NCBI GenBank assembly: GCA_026985615.1
Contig: JALSQD010000086.1
Span: 1 to 59,922 of the forward strand
Direction: 5' to 3'
From: Thermaceae bacterium
Lineage (GTDB): Bacteria; Deinococcota; Deinococci; Deinococcales; Marinithermaceae
DNA: 59,922 bases
The position numbers were made by a program, and so were the translations under genes. Below the pieces are notes generated by a model, which made no database searches, had not been told where the DNA came from, and saw only the letters and a list, made by a program, of their open reading frames with translations. Within the stretch, counting starts at the first letter, position 1, and each line of letters opens with the position of its first letter. This document shows, in pieces, positions 41,178-50,047 of this stretch.

Positions 41178-42356
41178 CTAGAGTCCCGCGGCCTTTTGCA
41201 GGTCGGGCACGCGGCGGGTGGACTCCCAGGGGAAGCCCTCGCGGCCGAAGTGGCCGTAGGCCGAGGTGGCGGTGTAGATGGGGCGCAGGAGCTCGAGCTC
41301 CTCGATGATCGCCAGCGGTCGGGGGTCGAAGACCTCGCGCGCGATCTCGGTGATCTGCCCGTCGGTGAGCGTGCCGGTACCGTAAGTCTCCACCCGCAGC
41401 CCTACCGGGCGCGCCTTGCCGATGGCGTAGGCCACCTCCACCAGCGCCCGCTCGGCCAGCCCCGCGGCCACGATGTTCTTGGCCATGTAGCGGGCGTAGT
41501 AGGCTCCGGAGCGGTCCACCTTGGTGGGGTCCTTGCCGCTGAAGGCGCCGCCGCCGTGGGGGACCGCCCCGCCGTAGGTATCCACGATGATCTTGCGGCC
41601 GGTGAGGCCGGCGTCGCCGTGGGGGCCGCCGAGGACGAAGCGCCCCGAGGGGTTGACGAAGAAGTGGGTCTCGTCGCGCAGCAGGCCGGCGGGGATGGCG
41701 TGGCGAATGACCTTGGCGATGAGGTCTTCGCGGATCTCCTCCTGGTCCACCTCGGGCGCGTGCTGGGCGGAGAGGACCACCGTCTCCACGTAGAGCGGCT
41801 TGTCGCCGTCGTAGGCCACGGTCACCTGGGCCTTGCCGTCAGGGCGCAGGTAGGGGATGGTGCCGCTCTTGCGCACCTCGGCCAGCCGCTGGGTGAGCCG
41901 GTGGGCCAGGGTGATGGGCAAGGGCATCCGCTCCTCGGTCTCGCGGGTGGCGTAGCCGAACATCAGCCCCTGGTCGCCCGCCCCCACCTGGTCGTAGGGG
42001 TCGGTGGAGCCGAGCACGCGCACCTCGTAGGCCGTGTTCACGCCCCCGGCGATGTCGGGCGACTGCTCGTCGATGGCCGAGAGAACCGCGCAGGTGTCGC
42101 CGTCGAAGCCGAACTTGGCACGGGTGTAGCCGACCTCCTTGACCGTCTTGCGCACGAGGTCGGGCAGGTGGACGTAGGCCTTGGTGCTGATCTCGCCGGC
42201 AACGAGCACCATGCCGGTCTTGACCAGCGTCTCCGCGGCCACGCGGGCCTTGGCGTCCTGGGCGATGATGGCGTCGAGGATCGCGTCGGAGATGCGATCG
42301 GCCAGCTTGTCGGGGTGCCCCTCGGTAACCGATTCGGATGTGACCAGTCTCAGCAA
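41178..42356 (-). CDS. metK: S-adenosylmethionine synthetase
   Basis: 392 aa, starting at TTG 42356 with AGGAGG at good spacing. Motifs: TSESVTEGHPDKLADRISDAILD, GAGDQGLMFGYA (ATP site), and FVLGGPHGDAGLTGRKI with GGGAFSGKDPTKVDRSGAY. It makes SAM from ATP and methionine, supplying the several methyltransferases and radical SAM enzyme in this window. It has its own promoter overlapping the ksgA end. No SAM riboswitch is recognisable in the 70-nt leader region. Confidence 0.97.
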   Translation of the reverse strand: MLRLVTSESVTEGHPDKLADRISDAILDAIIAQDAKARVAAETLVKTGMVLVAGEISTKAYVHLPDLVRKTVKEVGYTRAKFGFDGDTCAVLSAIDEQSPDIAGGVNTAYEVRVLGSTDPYDQVGAGDQGLMFGYATRETEERMPLPITLAHRLTQRLAEVRKSGTIPYLRPDGKAQVTVAYDGDKPLYVETVVLSAQHAPEVDQEEIREDLIAKVIRHAIPAGLLRDETHFFVNPSGRFVLGGPHGDAGLTGRKIIVDTYGGAVPHGGGAFSGKDPTKVDRSGAYYARYMAKNIVAAGLAERALVEVAYAIGKARPVGLRVETYGTGTLTDGQITEIAREVFDPRPLAIIEELELLRPIYTATSAYGHFGREGFPWESTRRVPDLQKAAGL

Positions 42357-42396
42357 CGTCGCCTCCTGGAAATGCGGCGCGGCCTGCGGCCGCTCA

Positions 42397-42432
42397 GCTA
42401 TGAAGTATACCCCTACGGGGTGGGATTACGAA
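42397..42432 (-). promoter_or_regulatory. metK promoter
   Basis: Minus strand TTCGTA, 17-nt spacer, TATACT (42404-42409). The leader of about 40 nt includes GC-rich inverted repeats and the ribosome-binding site. The -35 overlaps the ksgA stop region. Confidence 0.55.
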
Positions 42433-43247
42433 GCGTCTTCCGCGAGCAAAGCGCGCAGATCGCGGAAGGTTTGCGCGTCGAGGCGCTCGGCGCGCACGCG
42501 CGGGTCGAGCCCAAGCCGCTCGAGCGCTGCAGCCACCCGCGTGCGCGGCCAGCCGGCCTGCTCCAGGTTCTTGCGCAGGGTTTTGCGCCGCTGGGCGAAG
42601 CCGGCGGCGATGAGGTGGAAGAGTTCGGGGTCGTCGGGCGCGCCGGTGTGCTCGAGCTCGACCAGCGTCGAGGTGACCTTGGGCCGGGGGTAGAAGGCCT
42701 CGGGCGGGAAATCGCGCAGCTTGCGCACCCGCGCGTGGTGGGCGGCGCGGAGGCTGAGCAGTCCGTAGGCGGGGGTGCCGGGGGCGGCGGCGAGGCGGTC
42801 GGCCACCTCGCGCTGCAGCAGCACCACCATGCGCCCGAAGCGCCCCTGGCGCAGGAGCTCGGTGAGCAGCGGGGTGGCGACGTTGTAGGGGAGGTTGCTG
42901 ACGAAGAGGCTTCCCGGTGGCACCTTCAACCAGTCGTGTTCCAGTGCGTCGCCGAAGGTGAGCTCAACCGGGAGGCCGGCCAGGGTCTCGCGCAGCACGG
43001 GCTCGAGCCGGGTGTCTTTCTCGATGGCGTGCACCCGCGCACCCGCTTCGGCCAGCGCGCGGGTGAGGGTGCCGAGGCCCGGCCCCACCTCCCACACCTC
43101 CTGGCCGGGTGCGACGTCCGCGGCACGCACGATCACGTCGAGCAGCCCCGCGTCTACGAGAAAGTTCTGCCCCAGCCGCCGGTCGGCGGCGAGGCCGTAG
43201 CGCCCGAGAAGCTTGCGGACGGTGCTAGGCTTCGTCAGCGAAAGCAT
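42426..43247 (-). CDS. ksgA: 16S rRNA dimethyladenosine transferase KsgA/RsmA
   Basis: 273 aa. RRLGQNFLVDAGLLDVIV, the SAM-binding VWEVGPGLGTLTRALAE, AIEKDTRL and the catalytic NLPYNVATPLL motif are those of KsgA, which dimethylates two adenines near the 3' end of 16S rRNA. The C-terminal helical domain has FYPRPKVTSTLVEL. Its start overlaps the end of carD by 23 bp, so the two are translationally coupled. Confidence 0.96.
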   Translation of the reverse strand: MLSLTKPSTVRKLLGRYGLAADRRLGQNFLVDAGLLDVIVRAADVAPGQEVWEVGPGLGTLTRALAEAGARVHAIEKDTRLEPVLRETLAGLPVELTFGDALEHDWLKVPPGSLFVSNLPYNVATPLLTELLRQGRFGRMVVLLQREVADRLAAAPGTPAYGLLSLRAAHHARVRKLRDFPPEAFYPRPKVTSTLVELEHTGAPDDPELFHLIAAGFAQRRKTLRKNLEQAGWPRTRVAAALERLGLDPRVRAERLDAQTFRDLRALLAEDAS

Positions 43248-43719
43248 CCAGTTGCTCGATCAAGAAGGCTTCGGCGGCGGCGAGGTCACCATCCGCGGCC
43301 AGGGCGAGCTCCTCGCTCAGCACGCCGATGAGCTCGCGGTACTGCTGGTGCTCGGTGCCGGAGAGGGGACGGGTCTGGTGGCGGCGGTGCAGCGAGGCGA
43401 GCATGCGCGCGAGCTCGAGCGGGTCGCTCTCGCTGAGGGCCCGGCCGATCTCCCGTTGCCGCGCCGGCCAGCCGCTGGCAAGGTCGCGCGCTTCGCCCAA
43501 GGCCCGGATCAGCGCTTCGCGGTCGGCCCCGGCGAGCGGCGCGCGCAGGCCCAGCTGCTCGGCCTTCTCCACCGGCACCATAATCGTTCCCGGCTTGCGC
43601 AGGAGCTCGATGACGTAGTACGTGTTCTGCTCGCCCATGACCTCGCGCGCGGCGATCTCACGAACGTAACCCCCGCCCTGGGCGGGGTAGACGACCGGAT
43701 CCCCAACCTTGAAGCCCAT
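43225..43719 (-). CDS. carD: CarD family transcription regulator
   Basis: 164 aa from ATG 43719; ATG 43728 is in frame and nearly touches the upstream stop. The N-terminal RNA-polymerase-interaction domain reads FKVGDPVVYPAQGGGYVREIAAREVMGEQNTYYVIEL and is followed by a C-terminal all-helical DNA-contacting domain. The length equals that of Thermus CarD, which stabilises the open promoter complex. It is encoded between a metallophosphoesterase gene and ksgA. Confidence 0.92.
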   Translation of the reverse strand: MGFKVGDPVVYPAQGGGYVREIAAREVMGEQNTYYVIELLRKPGTIMVPVEKAEQLGLRAPLAGADREALIRALGEARDLASGWPARQREIGRALSESDPLELARMLASLHRRHQTRPLSGTEHQQYRELIGVLSEELALAADGDLAAAEAFLIEQLDAFADEA

Positions 43720-43729
43720 GGCGGTCATC

Positions 43730-44500
43730 TTAACCCGGGGGCTTGTTCGGGGCAAACCGCACCACGTCCCACTGCACCTCGTCGGAGAGGGGAACGAGCT
43801 CCAGGTACTGGCCCAGGTCGAGGGCGTCCACTAGGGCGAAGCCGTGTTCGGGGAAGACGCGGATGCCCTCCTTCATCACGGTGTGGCCGTAGACCCCGAA
43901 GCGGTATCCGGCCCGGGCGAGGTAGTCCGGGTGGGTGAACCACCACTGTTTGGGTTCCCTCGACTGGTAGAACAGGCCGTCGTACTCCTGCAGCCAGGGC
44001 GCGGGCCCCACGTGGGCGAAGTGAATGCCGTCGACCACGAACTCCTTGGGAAAGGCCCCCATCCACTCGGCCAGGGCGTCGGGCAGGGGGGTGCCGCCGC
44101 GCTCGGGGTCGAACTCGGCGTGCTCGATGCCCGAGGCGTTGCCCAGCAGGAACTTGTGGTCGAGCGCGGCCTGGTCGTGGTTGCCGCGCAGGATCACCAC
44201 GAACCCACCCGCCTGTTCGGCGAAGAGCTTGATGCGGTTGAGGGCGCGGATCTGCTCGCGCGCGGCGCGGTGGAGGTGGTCGGGGTTGCGGTGGTCGTAG
44301 GGGTCGAGGCCGGTGAGGCGGGTGTAGGCCTCGCGGGTCTTGGGATGCACGAGGTCTCCAAGGAGCACCACCCGCAGCCGCCCGGTCTTGAGCGCGGGTG
44401 TGGGCAGGTGCTGGGCGTCGGCGGCACCGGCGTGGCGGAGGGCCTGCCAGAGCCGGCCGTACTCCGCGTGCACGTCGCCGATGGCCACGATGCGGGGCAT
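43730..44500 (-). CDS. calcineurin-like metallophosphoesterase
   Basis: 256 aa from ATG 44500, whose start overlaps the stop of the upstream gene. All metal-binding motifs are present in order: IGDVHAE, LLGDLVHP, LRGNHDQ, HFAHVGP and YGHTV. This is the PPP/PrpE-like layout, with an insertion after GDLVHP that includes a His-rich stretch (DPYDHRNPDHLHRAA). The natural substrate may be a phosphoprotein or dinucleotide; sequence does not tell. Neighbours are a possible DNA-annealing protein and CarD. Confidence 0.85.
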   Translation of the reverse strand: MPRIVAIGDVHAEYGRLWQALRHAGAADAQHLPTPALKTGRLRVVLLGDLVHPKTREAYTRLTGLDPYDHRNPDHLHRAAREQIRALNRIKLFAEQAGGFVVILRGNHDQAALDHKFLLGNASGIEHAEFDPERGGTPLPDALAEWMGAFPKEFVVDGIHFAHVGPAPWLQEYDGLFYQSREPKQWWFTHPDYLARAGYRFGVYGHTVMKEGIRVFPEHGFALVDALDLGQYLELVPLSDEVQWDVVRFAPNKPPG

Positions 44501-45003
44501 CAGGGGGTCTCCTTGCCCAGTAAGAGGTTGCGCAGCTCGCCATAGAGCTTCCTGGTGGTCTCCGGGTCGCTGCCGTAGCCGCCGTACTTGACCACCAGAG
44601 CGGCGGCCTCGCGCCCCTTGCCCTCTTCGCGCAGCCGGGCGATGAGGCGGTCGATGAGCTCCTGGGCGCTGGGTTTGCGCTCCGGGGACGGGGGTGCGGC
44701 GGGCACGGTCGGGCGCGCGGGCGGTTCGCGGTCGCGCTCGAGCCCCGCCTGAGCGGCGGCGCGCCACAGTGCGGTCTCGGCCGCCTCCTCTACCGTGGCC
44801 CCTTCGCCGACGCCGGAGCGGCTCACCCCGCCGAGCTCGAGCGTGCACACGACCGCCGCCGGGCGCGCCGAGGCGATCTCAAAGCGGCAGCTCCAGCCTC
44901 CGGGCCCCCAGACCGCGTCGAGACGCTCGTAGAGGTCGGCCGGTCGAGGCGCGTCCCCCGCGCCCAGGGGCTCGGCCATGGCGTCCCAGACGGCTTCGTC
45001 CAT
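44500..45003 (-). CDS. possible DdrA/Rad52-like single-strand annealing protein
   Basis: 167 aa from ATG 45003. ADLYERLDAVWGPGGWSCRFEI, VVCTLELGGVSRSGVGEG and EEAAETALWRAAAQAGL follow the Rad52/DdrA order of an initial helix, a beta sheet ending in a Gly-rich turn, and the helix that carries A-x-x-x-A-L-x-R-A. A Pro-rich linker (about 97-112) leads to a charged helical tail. The resemblance is partial and short, so this is a proposal. TAGAAT (45011-45016) lies 7 nt before this ATG, which makes the start leaderless and rules out ATG 45012. It heads the operon with the phosphoesterase, carD and ksgA. Confidence 0.5.
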   Translation of the reverse strand: MDEAVWDAMAEPLGAGDAPRPADLYERLDAVWGPGGWSCRFEIASARPAAVVCTLELGGVSRSGVGEGATVEEAAETALWRAAAQAGLERDREPPARPTVPAAPPSPERKPSAQELIDRLIARLREEGKGREAAALVVKYGGYGSDPETTRKLYGELRNLLLGKETP

Positions 45004-45081
45004 TGCCGCCATTCTACCGGGTTTTCCCGTGGCCGTGCGGCTTTGTCTTCGGTCCGGATGGTATCGCGGCAGCGGCCGCCC

Positions 45082-45110
45082 TAGACAGCCGCGGCCGCGG
45101 CCGCTAAGAT
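45082..45110 (+). promoter_or_regulatory. promoter of tRNA-Ala
   Basis: TAGACA, 17-nt spacer (GC-rich), TAAGAT ending 12 nt before the tRNA. Both boxes match consensus at 5/6. Confidence 0.75.
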
Positions 45111-45122
45111 GGTTAGCGGCGT

Positions 45123-45198
45123 GGGGCCGTGGCGCAGTTGGGAGCGCGCCTGAATCGCACTCAGGAGGTCAGGGGTTCGAATCCCCTCGGCTCCACCA
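45123..45198 (+). tRNA. tRNA-Ala (anticodon CGC)
   Basis: Acceptor GGGGCCG pairs with CGGCTCC, including the G3-U70 wobble that marks tRNA-Ala. The D arm is GCGC/GCGC, the anticodon stem CCTGA/TCAGG encloses ATCGCAC (anticodon CGC), and the T arm contains GGTTCGAATCC. Discriminator A and CCA are encoded. Confidence 0.97.
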
Positions 45199-45202
45199 AA
45201 AA

Positions 45203-45223
45203 GGCCGGGTAAAATACCCGGCC
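45203..45223. terminator. bidirectional terminator for tRNA-Ala and glpD
   Basis: 9-bp arms GGCCGGGTA/TACCCGGCC with an AAA loop. The minus strand is followed by TTTTT (end of glpKD); the plus strand by TCGTTTCG (end of tRNA-Ala). Confidence 0.9.
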
Positions 45224-45242
45224 TCGTTTCGTTGTCCACGCG

Positions 45243-46853
45243 TCAGAGGGCTTCGAGAATGCGCTCGCGCCCTTCGTCTATGTGGGCCTGCTCTTCCTCC
45301 ACGCTCCAGCCTAGCTCGCCGGCCATGAGCTCGGCGGTGCGCTTCAGCGCCGCCAGCGCGGCATTCTGATCGAGGAAGGCCAGCCGGGCACGGCGGGCCA
45401 GCACGTCGATGGGCGTGGCGGCCATCTCGTTGCGGGTGGCCCAGGCCACCTCGGCCTCCACGAAGGGGTGGTCCGGCGCCAGCCGAGCGTCCAGCCCCTC
45501 GGCGGCAAGCCGGGCCACCTCGGGCGCGCGGTCGCCGTAGCTCTGATTGAGGTGGCGCGCGACGTCCTCGTCGAGGCCGAAGTCCGTCATGAGCCCCTGC
45601 CAGCCCTCGGGGTCGTAGGCGGCCGCGCCCTCGATAAAGACGCGGTCAGTGATGCAGCCGTGGGGCGGGTGCAGGTTGCGGGTGCGCACCACATAGTCCA
45701 CCAGGTCCTCGGCCATCTTGCGGTAGGTGGTCCACTTGCCCCCGGCGATGGTAACGAGGCCGCTGTCCGACTCGCTGATCAGGTGGTCGCGCGCCAGCTC
45801 GGCGGTGTCGTGGGCCTTGGGGTCCTTGACGAGCGGGCGAAGGCCGCTCCAGGCGGCGAGGATGTCATCCCGTGAGGGCTCGAGCGCGAAGTAGCGCTTC
45901 AGATGGCGCAGGATGTAGTCGATCTCCTCGTCCTTGGGTTTGGGGTGGAAGCTGAGTTCGGCGGGTTCGTCGGTGGTACCCGCGAGGGTGTGCCCCATCC
46001 ACGGGAGCACGAAGAGCACGCGCCCGTCCTCGGTCTTGGGGATGAGCAGGCCCGTGCCCGGCGGGCTGAAGCGGCCCGGCAGAATGATGTGCACTCCGGA
46101 ACTGGTCACTACCATGGGGGTGGCGTCGGGGTCGTCCATGCGCCGGATGGTGTCGGTGAAGGGGCCGGTGGCGTTGACCACCGTGCCCGCGCGCACCTCG
46201 AAGGAGGCGCCGCCGAGGCGGTCGTGCACCACCGCGCCGCGCACCCGACCGCCCTCCTTGACCAGGCCGGTGACCTCGACGTAGTTCAGCGCCACCGCGC
46301 CCTCGCGCAACGCCGTGAGGATCACGGCCACGTTCATGCGGGCGTCGTCGAACTGGCCATCATAGTACTCCACGCCCCCGACGAGCCCCTCTTCCTTGAG
46401 CTGGGGGAACTCCTCAAGCGCCCGGCTGCGCGGCACGAAGCGGCTGGGTTTGAGCCGCTCGTGGCCGGCAAGCAGGTCGTAGGCCTTGAGCCCGGAGAAG
46501 TAGTAGGGCACCTCCCAGGCCTTGTAGAGCGGTGTGAGCAGGGGAATGGGGTGGGCCAGGTGGGGCGCGAGTCGCAGGATCACGCCGCGCTCGCGCAAAG
46601 CGTCGCGCACCAAGTTGTACTGCACTTTGTCGAGGTGCTTGACCGCGGCCTCCAGGTAGCGCACCCCGCCGTGCACCAGCTTGGTGCTGCGGCTCGAGGT
46701 GCCCTCGGAGAAGTCGCCTCGCTCCACCAGCGCCACCTTCAGCCCGCGCGTGGCCGCATCCAGGGCGATCCCCGCCCCGGTGGCCCCGCCGCCGATGACC
46801 AGCAGGTCGTAGGTCTGGGTCTCGAGCTGCTCCAGTAGCTGTTCGCGTTTCAT
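45243..46853 (-). CDS. glpD: glycerol-3-phosphate dehydrogenase (FAD)
   Basis: 536 aa. The FAD-binding start LLVIGGGATGAGIALDAATRG, FSEGTSSRSTKLVHGGVRYLE, VNATGPFTDTIR and GTTDEPAEL are GlpD motifs. It oxidises glycerol-3-phosphate to dihydroxyacetone phosphate and feeds electrons to quinone at the membrane. Its ATG overlaps the glpK stop by 4 bp, so both form one operon read from glpK. Confidence 0.96.
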   Translation of the reverse strand: MKREQLLEQLETQTYDLLVIGGGATGAGIALDAATRGLKVALVERGDFSEGTSSRSTKLVHGGVRYLEAAVKHLDKVQYNLVRDALRERGVILRLAPHLAHPIPLLTPLYKAWEVPYYFSGLKAYDLLAGHERLKPSRFVPRSRALEEFPQLKEEGLVGGVEYYDGQFDDARMNVAVILTALREGAVALNYVEVTGLVKEGGRVRGAVVHDRLGGASFEVRAGTVVNATGPFTDTIRRMDDPDATPMVVTSSGVHIILPGRFSPPGTGLLIPKTEDGRVLFVLPWMGHTLAGTTDEPAELSFHPKPKDEEIDYILRHLKRYFALEPSRDDILAAWSGLRPLVKDPKAHDTAELARDHLISESDSGLVTIAGGKWTTYRKMAEDLVDYVVRTRNLHPPHGCITDRVFIEGAAAYDPEGWQGLMTDFGLDEDVARHLNQSYGDRAPEVARLAAEGLDARLAPDHPFVEAEVAWATRNEMAATPIDVLARRARLAFLDQNAALAALKRTAELMAGELGWSVEEEQAHIDEGRERILEAL

Positions 46854-48340
46854 GCTTCGGCTCCTTCCTCCCAGGCCCGGGCGCGTGCTACCGCTTTGTG
46901 CCAGCCCGCGATCAGGCGGGCGAGTTCCTCAGGGTCGCCCGCCGGTTCGAAGCGGCGGACTGCCTTCCAGGCGCGCTGGAGGGTCTCCAGGTCGAGCAGC
47001 CCCGCCCCCACCGCGGCCACGGTGGCCGCGCCTAGGGCAGTCGTCTCGGTCACCTCGGGGCGCTCGACGGTACGCCCCAGCAGGTCGGCCTGGATCTGCA
47101 AGAGCAAGTCGTTGGCGGCCGCCCCGCCGTCCACGCGCAGCGCTTGTAGGTGGACGCCTGAGGCCTCCATGGCCCGCGCCGCGTCGAGGGTCTGCAGCGC
47201 GATGGCTTCGAGCGTGGCGCGGGCGATGTGGGCCCGGCCGGTGCCGCGGGTGAGGCCGATCAGGAGCCCGCGGGCGTGGGGATCCCAGTAGGGGCTGCCG
47301 AGACCGGTGAGCGCGGGGACAAAGTAAACCCCCTCGCTGCTGGCCACGCTCGCGGCCAGCGCCTCGACCTCGGCGCTCTCGCGGATGAGCCCCAGGCCGT
47401 CGCGCAGCCACTGCACCGCCGCCCCCGCCACGAAAATGGACCCCTCCTGGGCGTACTGCAGGGGGCTGCCCTCGAACTGCCAGGCCACGGTGGTGAGCAC
47501 GCCCTCGCCGAAGCGCGGCGCCTCGCCGGTGTGCATCACCAGGAAGGCGCCGGTACCGTAGGTGTTCTTGGCCATGCCCGCCTCGAAGCAGGCCTGGCCG
47601 AAAAGCGCCGCCTGCTGGTCGCCGAGCACGCCCCGAATCGGCACGGCGCCGCCGAGCAGCTCGGGCTCGGTGGTGCCAAAGCTGCCGGAGGAGGGTACGA
47701 CCTCAGGCAGGAGCGCCCGTGGGATCTTGAAGAGCGCGAGCAGCTCGTCGTCCCAGTCACCCGTGTTCAGGTTGAACAGCAGCGTCCGCGAGGCGTTTGA
47801 AGGGTCGGTGGCGTGGACCTTGCCGCCGGTCAGGTTCCACACCAGCCAGGTGTCGATCGTGCCGAAGGCGAGCTCCCCCGCCTCGGCGCGGCGGCGCAGC
47901 CCCGGGTCCTCGAGCAGCCAGGCAAGCTTGCTAGCCGAGAAGTAGGGATCGAGCATGAGCCCCGTGCGCTCGCGCACCTCGGCCTCGTGCCCCTCGCGCC
48001 GGAGGGCGTCGGTCATGGCGGCGGTGCGCCGGTCCTGCCAGACGATGGCGCGACTCACGGGGCGGCCGCTGGCGCGCTCCCAGAGCGCCACCGTCTCGCG
48101 CTGGTTGGTGATACCGAGCGCGGCTACCTCGCTGGCGCCGATGCCGGCCTGGTCCAGGGCCGCGCGCGCGGTCGCCAGCTGGGTGTGCCAGATCTCCATG
48201 GGGTCGTGCTCCACCCAGCCGGGTTTGGGAAAGTGCTGTTCGAAGGGTTCCTGGGCCAGCGCCACGGGCCGCCCCTTGAGGTCGAAGACGATGGCCCGCG
48301 AGCTGGTGGTCCCCTGGTCGAGGGCGAGAAGGTACGCCAT
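46850..48340 (-). CDS. glpK: glycerol kinase
   Basis: 496 aa, FGGY family. LALDQGTTSSRAIVFD, GWVEHDPMEIW, LGITNQRETV, RTLLFNLNTGDWDDELL, GDQQAALFGQACF and YGTGAFLVM are all present. It makes glycerol-3-phosphate from glycerol and ATP. It starts ATG 48340 behind GGTAGGAGG. No glpF facilitator gene is next to it. Confidence 0.97.
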   Translation of the reverse strand: MAYLLALDQGTTSSRAIVFDLKGRPVALAQEPFEQHFPKPGWVEHDPMEIWHTQLATARAALDQAGIGASEVAALGITNQRETVALWERASGRPVSRAIVWQDRRTAAMTDALRREGHEAEVRERTGLMLDPYFSASKLAWLLEDPGLRRRAEAGELAFGTIDTWLVWNLTGGKVHATDPSNASRTLLFNLNTGDWDDELLALFKIPRALLPEVVPSSGSFGTTEPELLGGAVPIRGVLGDQQAALFGQACFEAGMAKNTYGTGAFLVMHTGEAPRFGEGVLTTVAWQFEGSPLQYAQEGSIFVAGAAVQWLRDGLGLIRESAEVEALAASVASSEGVYFVPALTGLGSPYWDPHARGLLIGLTRGTGRAHIARATLEAIALQTLDAARAMEASGVHLQALRVDGGAAANDLLLQIQADLLGRTVERPEVTETTALGAATVAAVGAGLLDLETLQRAWKAVRRFEPAGDPEELARLIAGWHKAVARARAWEEGAEA

Positions 48341-48390
48341 GCTGCCTCCTACCCCCTACCGTACAACGGCGAAAGGGGGCAAACGCCGCT

Positions 48391-50004
48391 TCACTCGTAG
48401 GTGACGACGCGGTTGCGGCCGGCGTCCTTGGCGCGGATGAGGGCCTCGTCGGCCTCGAGGATCCAGCGGCGCACCTCTTCGGCGTCGCGGGGCACCCGAC
48501 CCCCGGCGAGTCCGATGGAGACGGTTATGAGGTCGGGCACGTCGGTGAGGCGCAGGTCGGCCACGCGCGCACGCACCCGCTCGAAGACCTGGATGGCCTG
48601 CTGGAGGTCGCTGTCGCTGAGAACGATCAAGAACTCCTCGCCGCCCCAGCGCACTGCCAGGTCGCCCTCGCGCAGGTTGCGTTCGAGTACCTCGGCCACC
48701 GCCTGCAGCAATACGTCGCCGGCGGCGTGGCCGTAGCGGTCGTTGATCTGTTTGAAGTGGTCGAGGTCGAGCATCGCCAGCGTAAGGGGGCGCTTGCGGT
48801 GGATGGCCTGCTCGAGCGTAAGGGGCAGGCGCACCTCGAAGCCGCGGCGATTGAGCAGCCCCGTGAGCGGGTCGGTGTGGGCCTGCACCTGCCAGTCGAG
48901 CGTGCGGATGAGTTCGGTCAGGCGTTGGGTTATGAGGGAGACGAGCAGCTTGAGGAAGGGGTCGCAGCGTCGTTCGCCGCCCAGGTAGAGGCGGCCGAGG
49001 TCGATCTCGCCGTCGCGCAGCGTGAGGCCATAACGGGTTCGCTCGCCCACGAGGAGGTTGTCAAAAACGCTTAGCCGCAGCCCCACCACATTGTCGCAGG
49101 CTCGGCGCAAGAGGTCGTAGATCTCCTGCGTGATGCTCTCGGGCGTGGGCGGGTAGGGGCCTATGGGGAAGAGGGCTAGGTCGCTGAGGATGCTGGCCCA
49201 GCGCACCAGCTTGGCCTCGGAACGCGACTTGAACATGTGCAGCGGCAGGACCACCGAGAGGATACCGGCGCCGGTGGAGAGCCCGGCGAGCCCCACCGCG
49301 TAGAGCATGGCCGAGTCGGGCAGGTGGGCGTCGTACCAGCGCAGGATGACCATCGCCCACATGCCCAGGAAGGCGGCCACCATCACGGTCAGGTGCAGCG
49401 GGCGCAGCGGACGGCCCTGCTGTTCGAGCCGCAGCCCCTCCATGATCAGCCACAGGCCGGCGAGCCAGATGACGAGGCCCAAGAAGTCGGTCTCGGTGCG
49501 CAGGACGGGGTGGAAGGCGGCCCAGCTGGTGATGCCGATCTGGATGAAGATGAGTGTGGGGATCCACAGGGCGCGGCTCTCGGGCGCCTTGCCCTGGGTC
49601 ACCGCGTACCAGGCTGGTAGGCCGAAGAGCAGGAGCAGCACTTGCCAGGCCATGAGCCCGTAAAGGTGCCAGGAATAAGCGCTGTAGCGTTCAGCCACGA
49701 GCACGAAGGCCAGCGGCAGTAGCCCGGTGAGGTAGAGCCAGGGCGGCATCTGCACCCGCCGGGAAAGCCCCATGAGGATACGCAGGAAGGGCACGTAGCC
49801 CAGGTAGAGAAGCGCCCACAAGAGGGTGTTGAGGGTGTCGGTCTTGGTGACGTAGCCGCCGCTGCCCAGCGAGTAGAGGAGCCAGCCCAGGCCCCAGGTG
49901 ACCAGCCCCACCGCGGCCAGGCGCCCCATCCAGGTGTGCTGCCAGGCGCGGTAGGCTAGATAGCCTACCCCGACGCCGATCAACGCTGCGACCAAGGCCG
50001 TCAC
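48391..50004 (-). CDS. membrane-bound diguanylate cyclase
   Basis: 537 aa. Residues 1-250 contain about eight membrane helices without a recognised sensor motif. A linker domain of about 100 residues follows, then GGDEF: DPLTGLLNRRGFEV and active motif RWGGEEF. It should form cyclic di-GMP. The GTG start at 50004 follows TATATT (50011-50016, minus strand) by 6 nt, a leaderless arrangement. Confidence 0.9.
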   Translation of the reverse strand: MTALVAALIGVGVGYLAYRAWQHTWMGRLAAVGLVTWGLGWLLYSLGSGGYVTKTDTLNTLLWALLYLGYVPFLRILMGLSRRVQMPPWLYLTGLLPLAFVLVAERYSAYSWHLYGLMAWQVLLLLFGLPAWYAVTQGKAPESRALWIPTLIFIQIGITSWAAFHPVLRTETDFLGLVIWLAGLWLIMEGLRLEQQGRPLRPLHLTVMVAAFLGMWAMVILRWYDAHLPDSAMLYAVGLAGLSTGAGILSVVLPLHMFKSRSEAKLVRWASILSDLALFPIGPYPPTPESITQEIYDLLRRACDNVVGLRLSVFDNLLVGERTRYGLTLRDGEIDLGRLYLGGERRCDPFLKLLVSLITQRLTELIRTLDWQVQAHTDPLTGLLNRRGFEVRLPLTLEQAIHRKRPLTLAMLDLDHFKQINDRYGHAAGDVLLQAVAEVLERNLREGDLAVRWGGEEFLIVLSDSDLQQAIQVFERVRARVADLRLTDVPDLITVSIGLAGGRVPRDAEEVRRWILEADEALIRAKDAGRNRVVTYE

Positions 50005-50047
50005 GAGTTCAATATACTGGCTGCTCCGGGCGCGGCCGGTGCGTGCG

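Noticed and set aside
42357..42425. SAM riboswitch in front of metK
   Set aside because: The leader is too short (about 40 nt) and no conserved SAM-aptamer elements are visible; only GC-rich inverted repeats.
41196..43331. 711-codon plus-strand open frame over metK and ksgA
   Set aside because: Antisense to two conserved genes with clear motifs.
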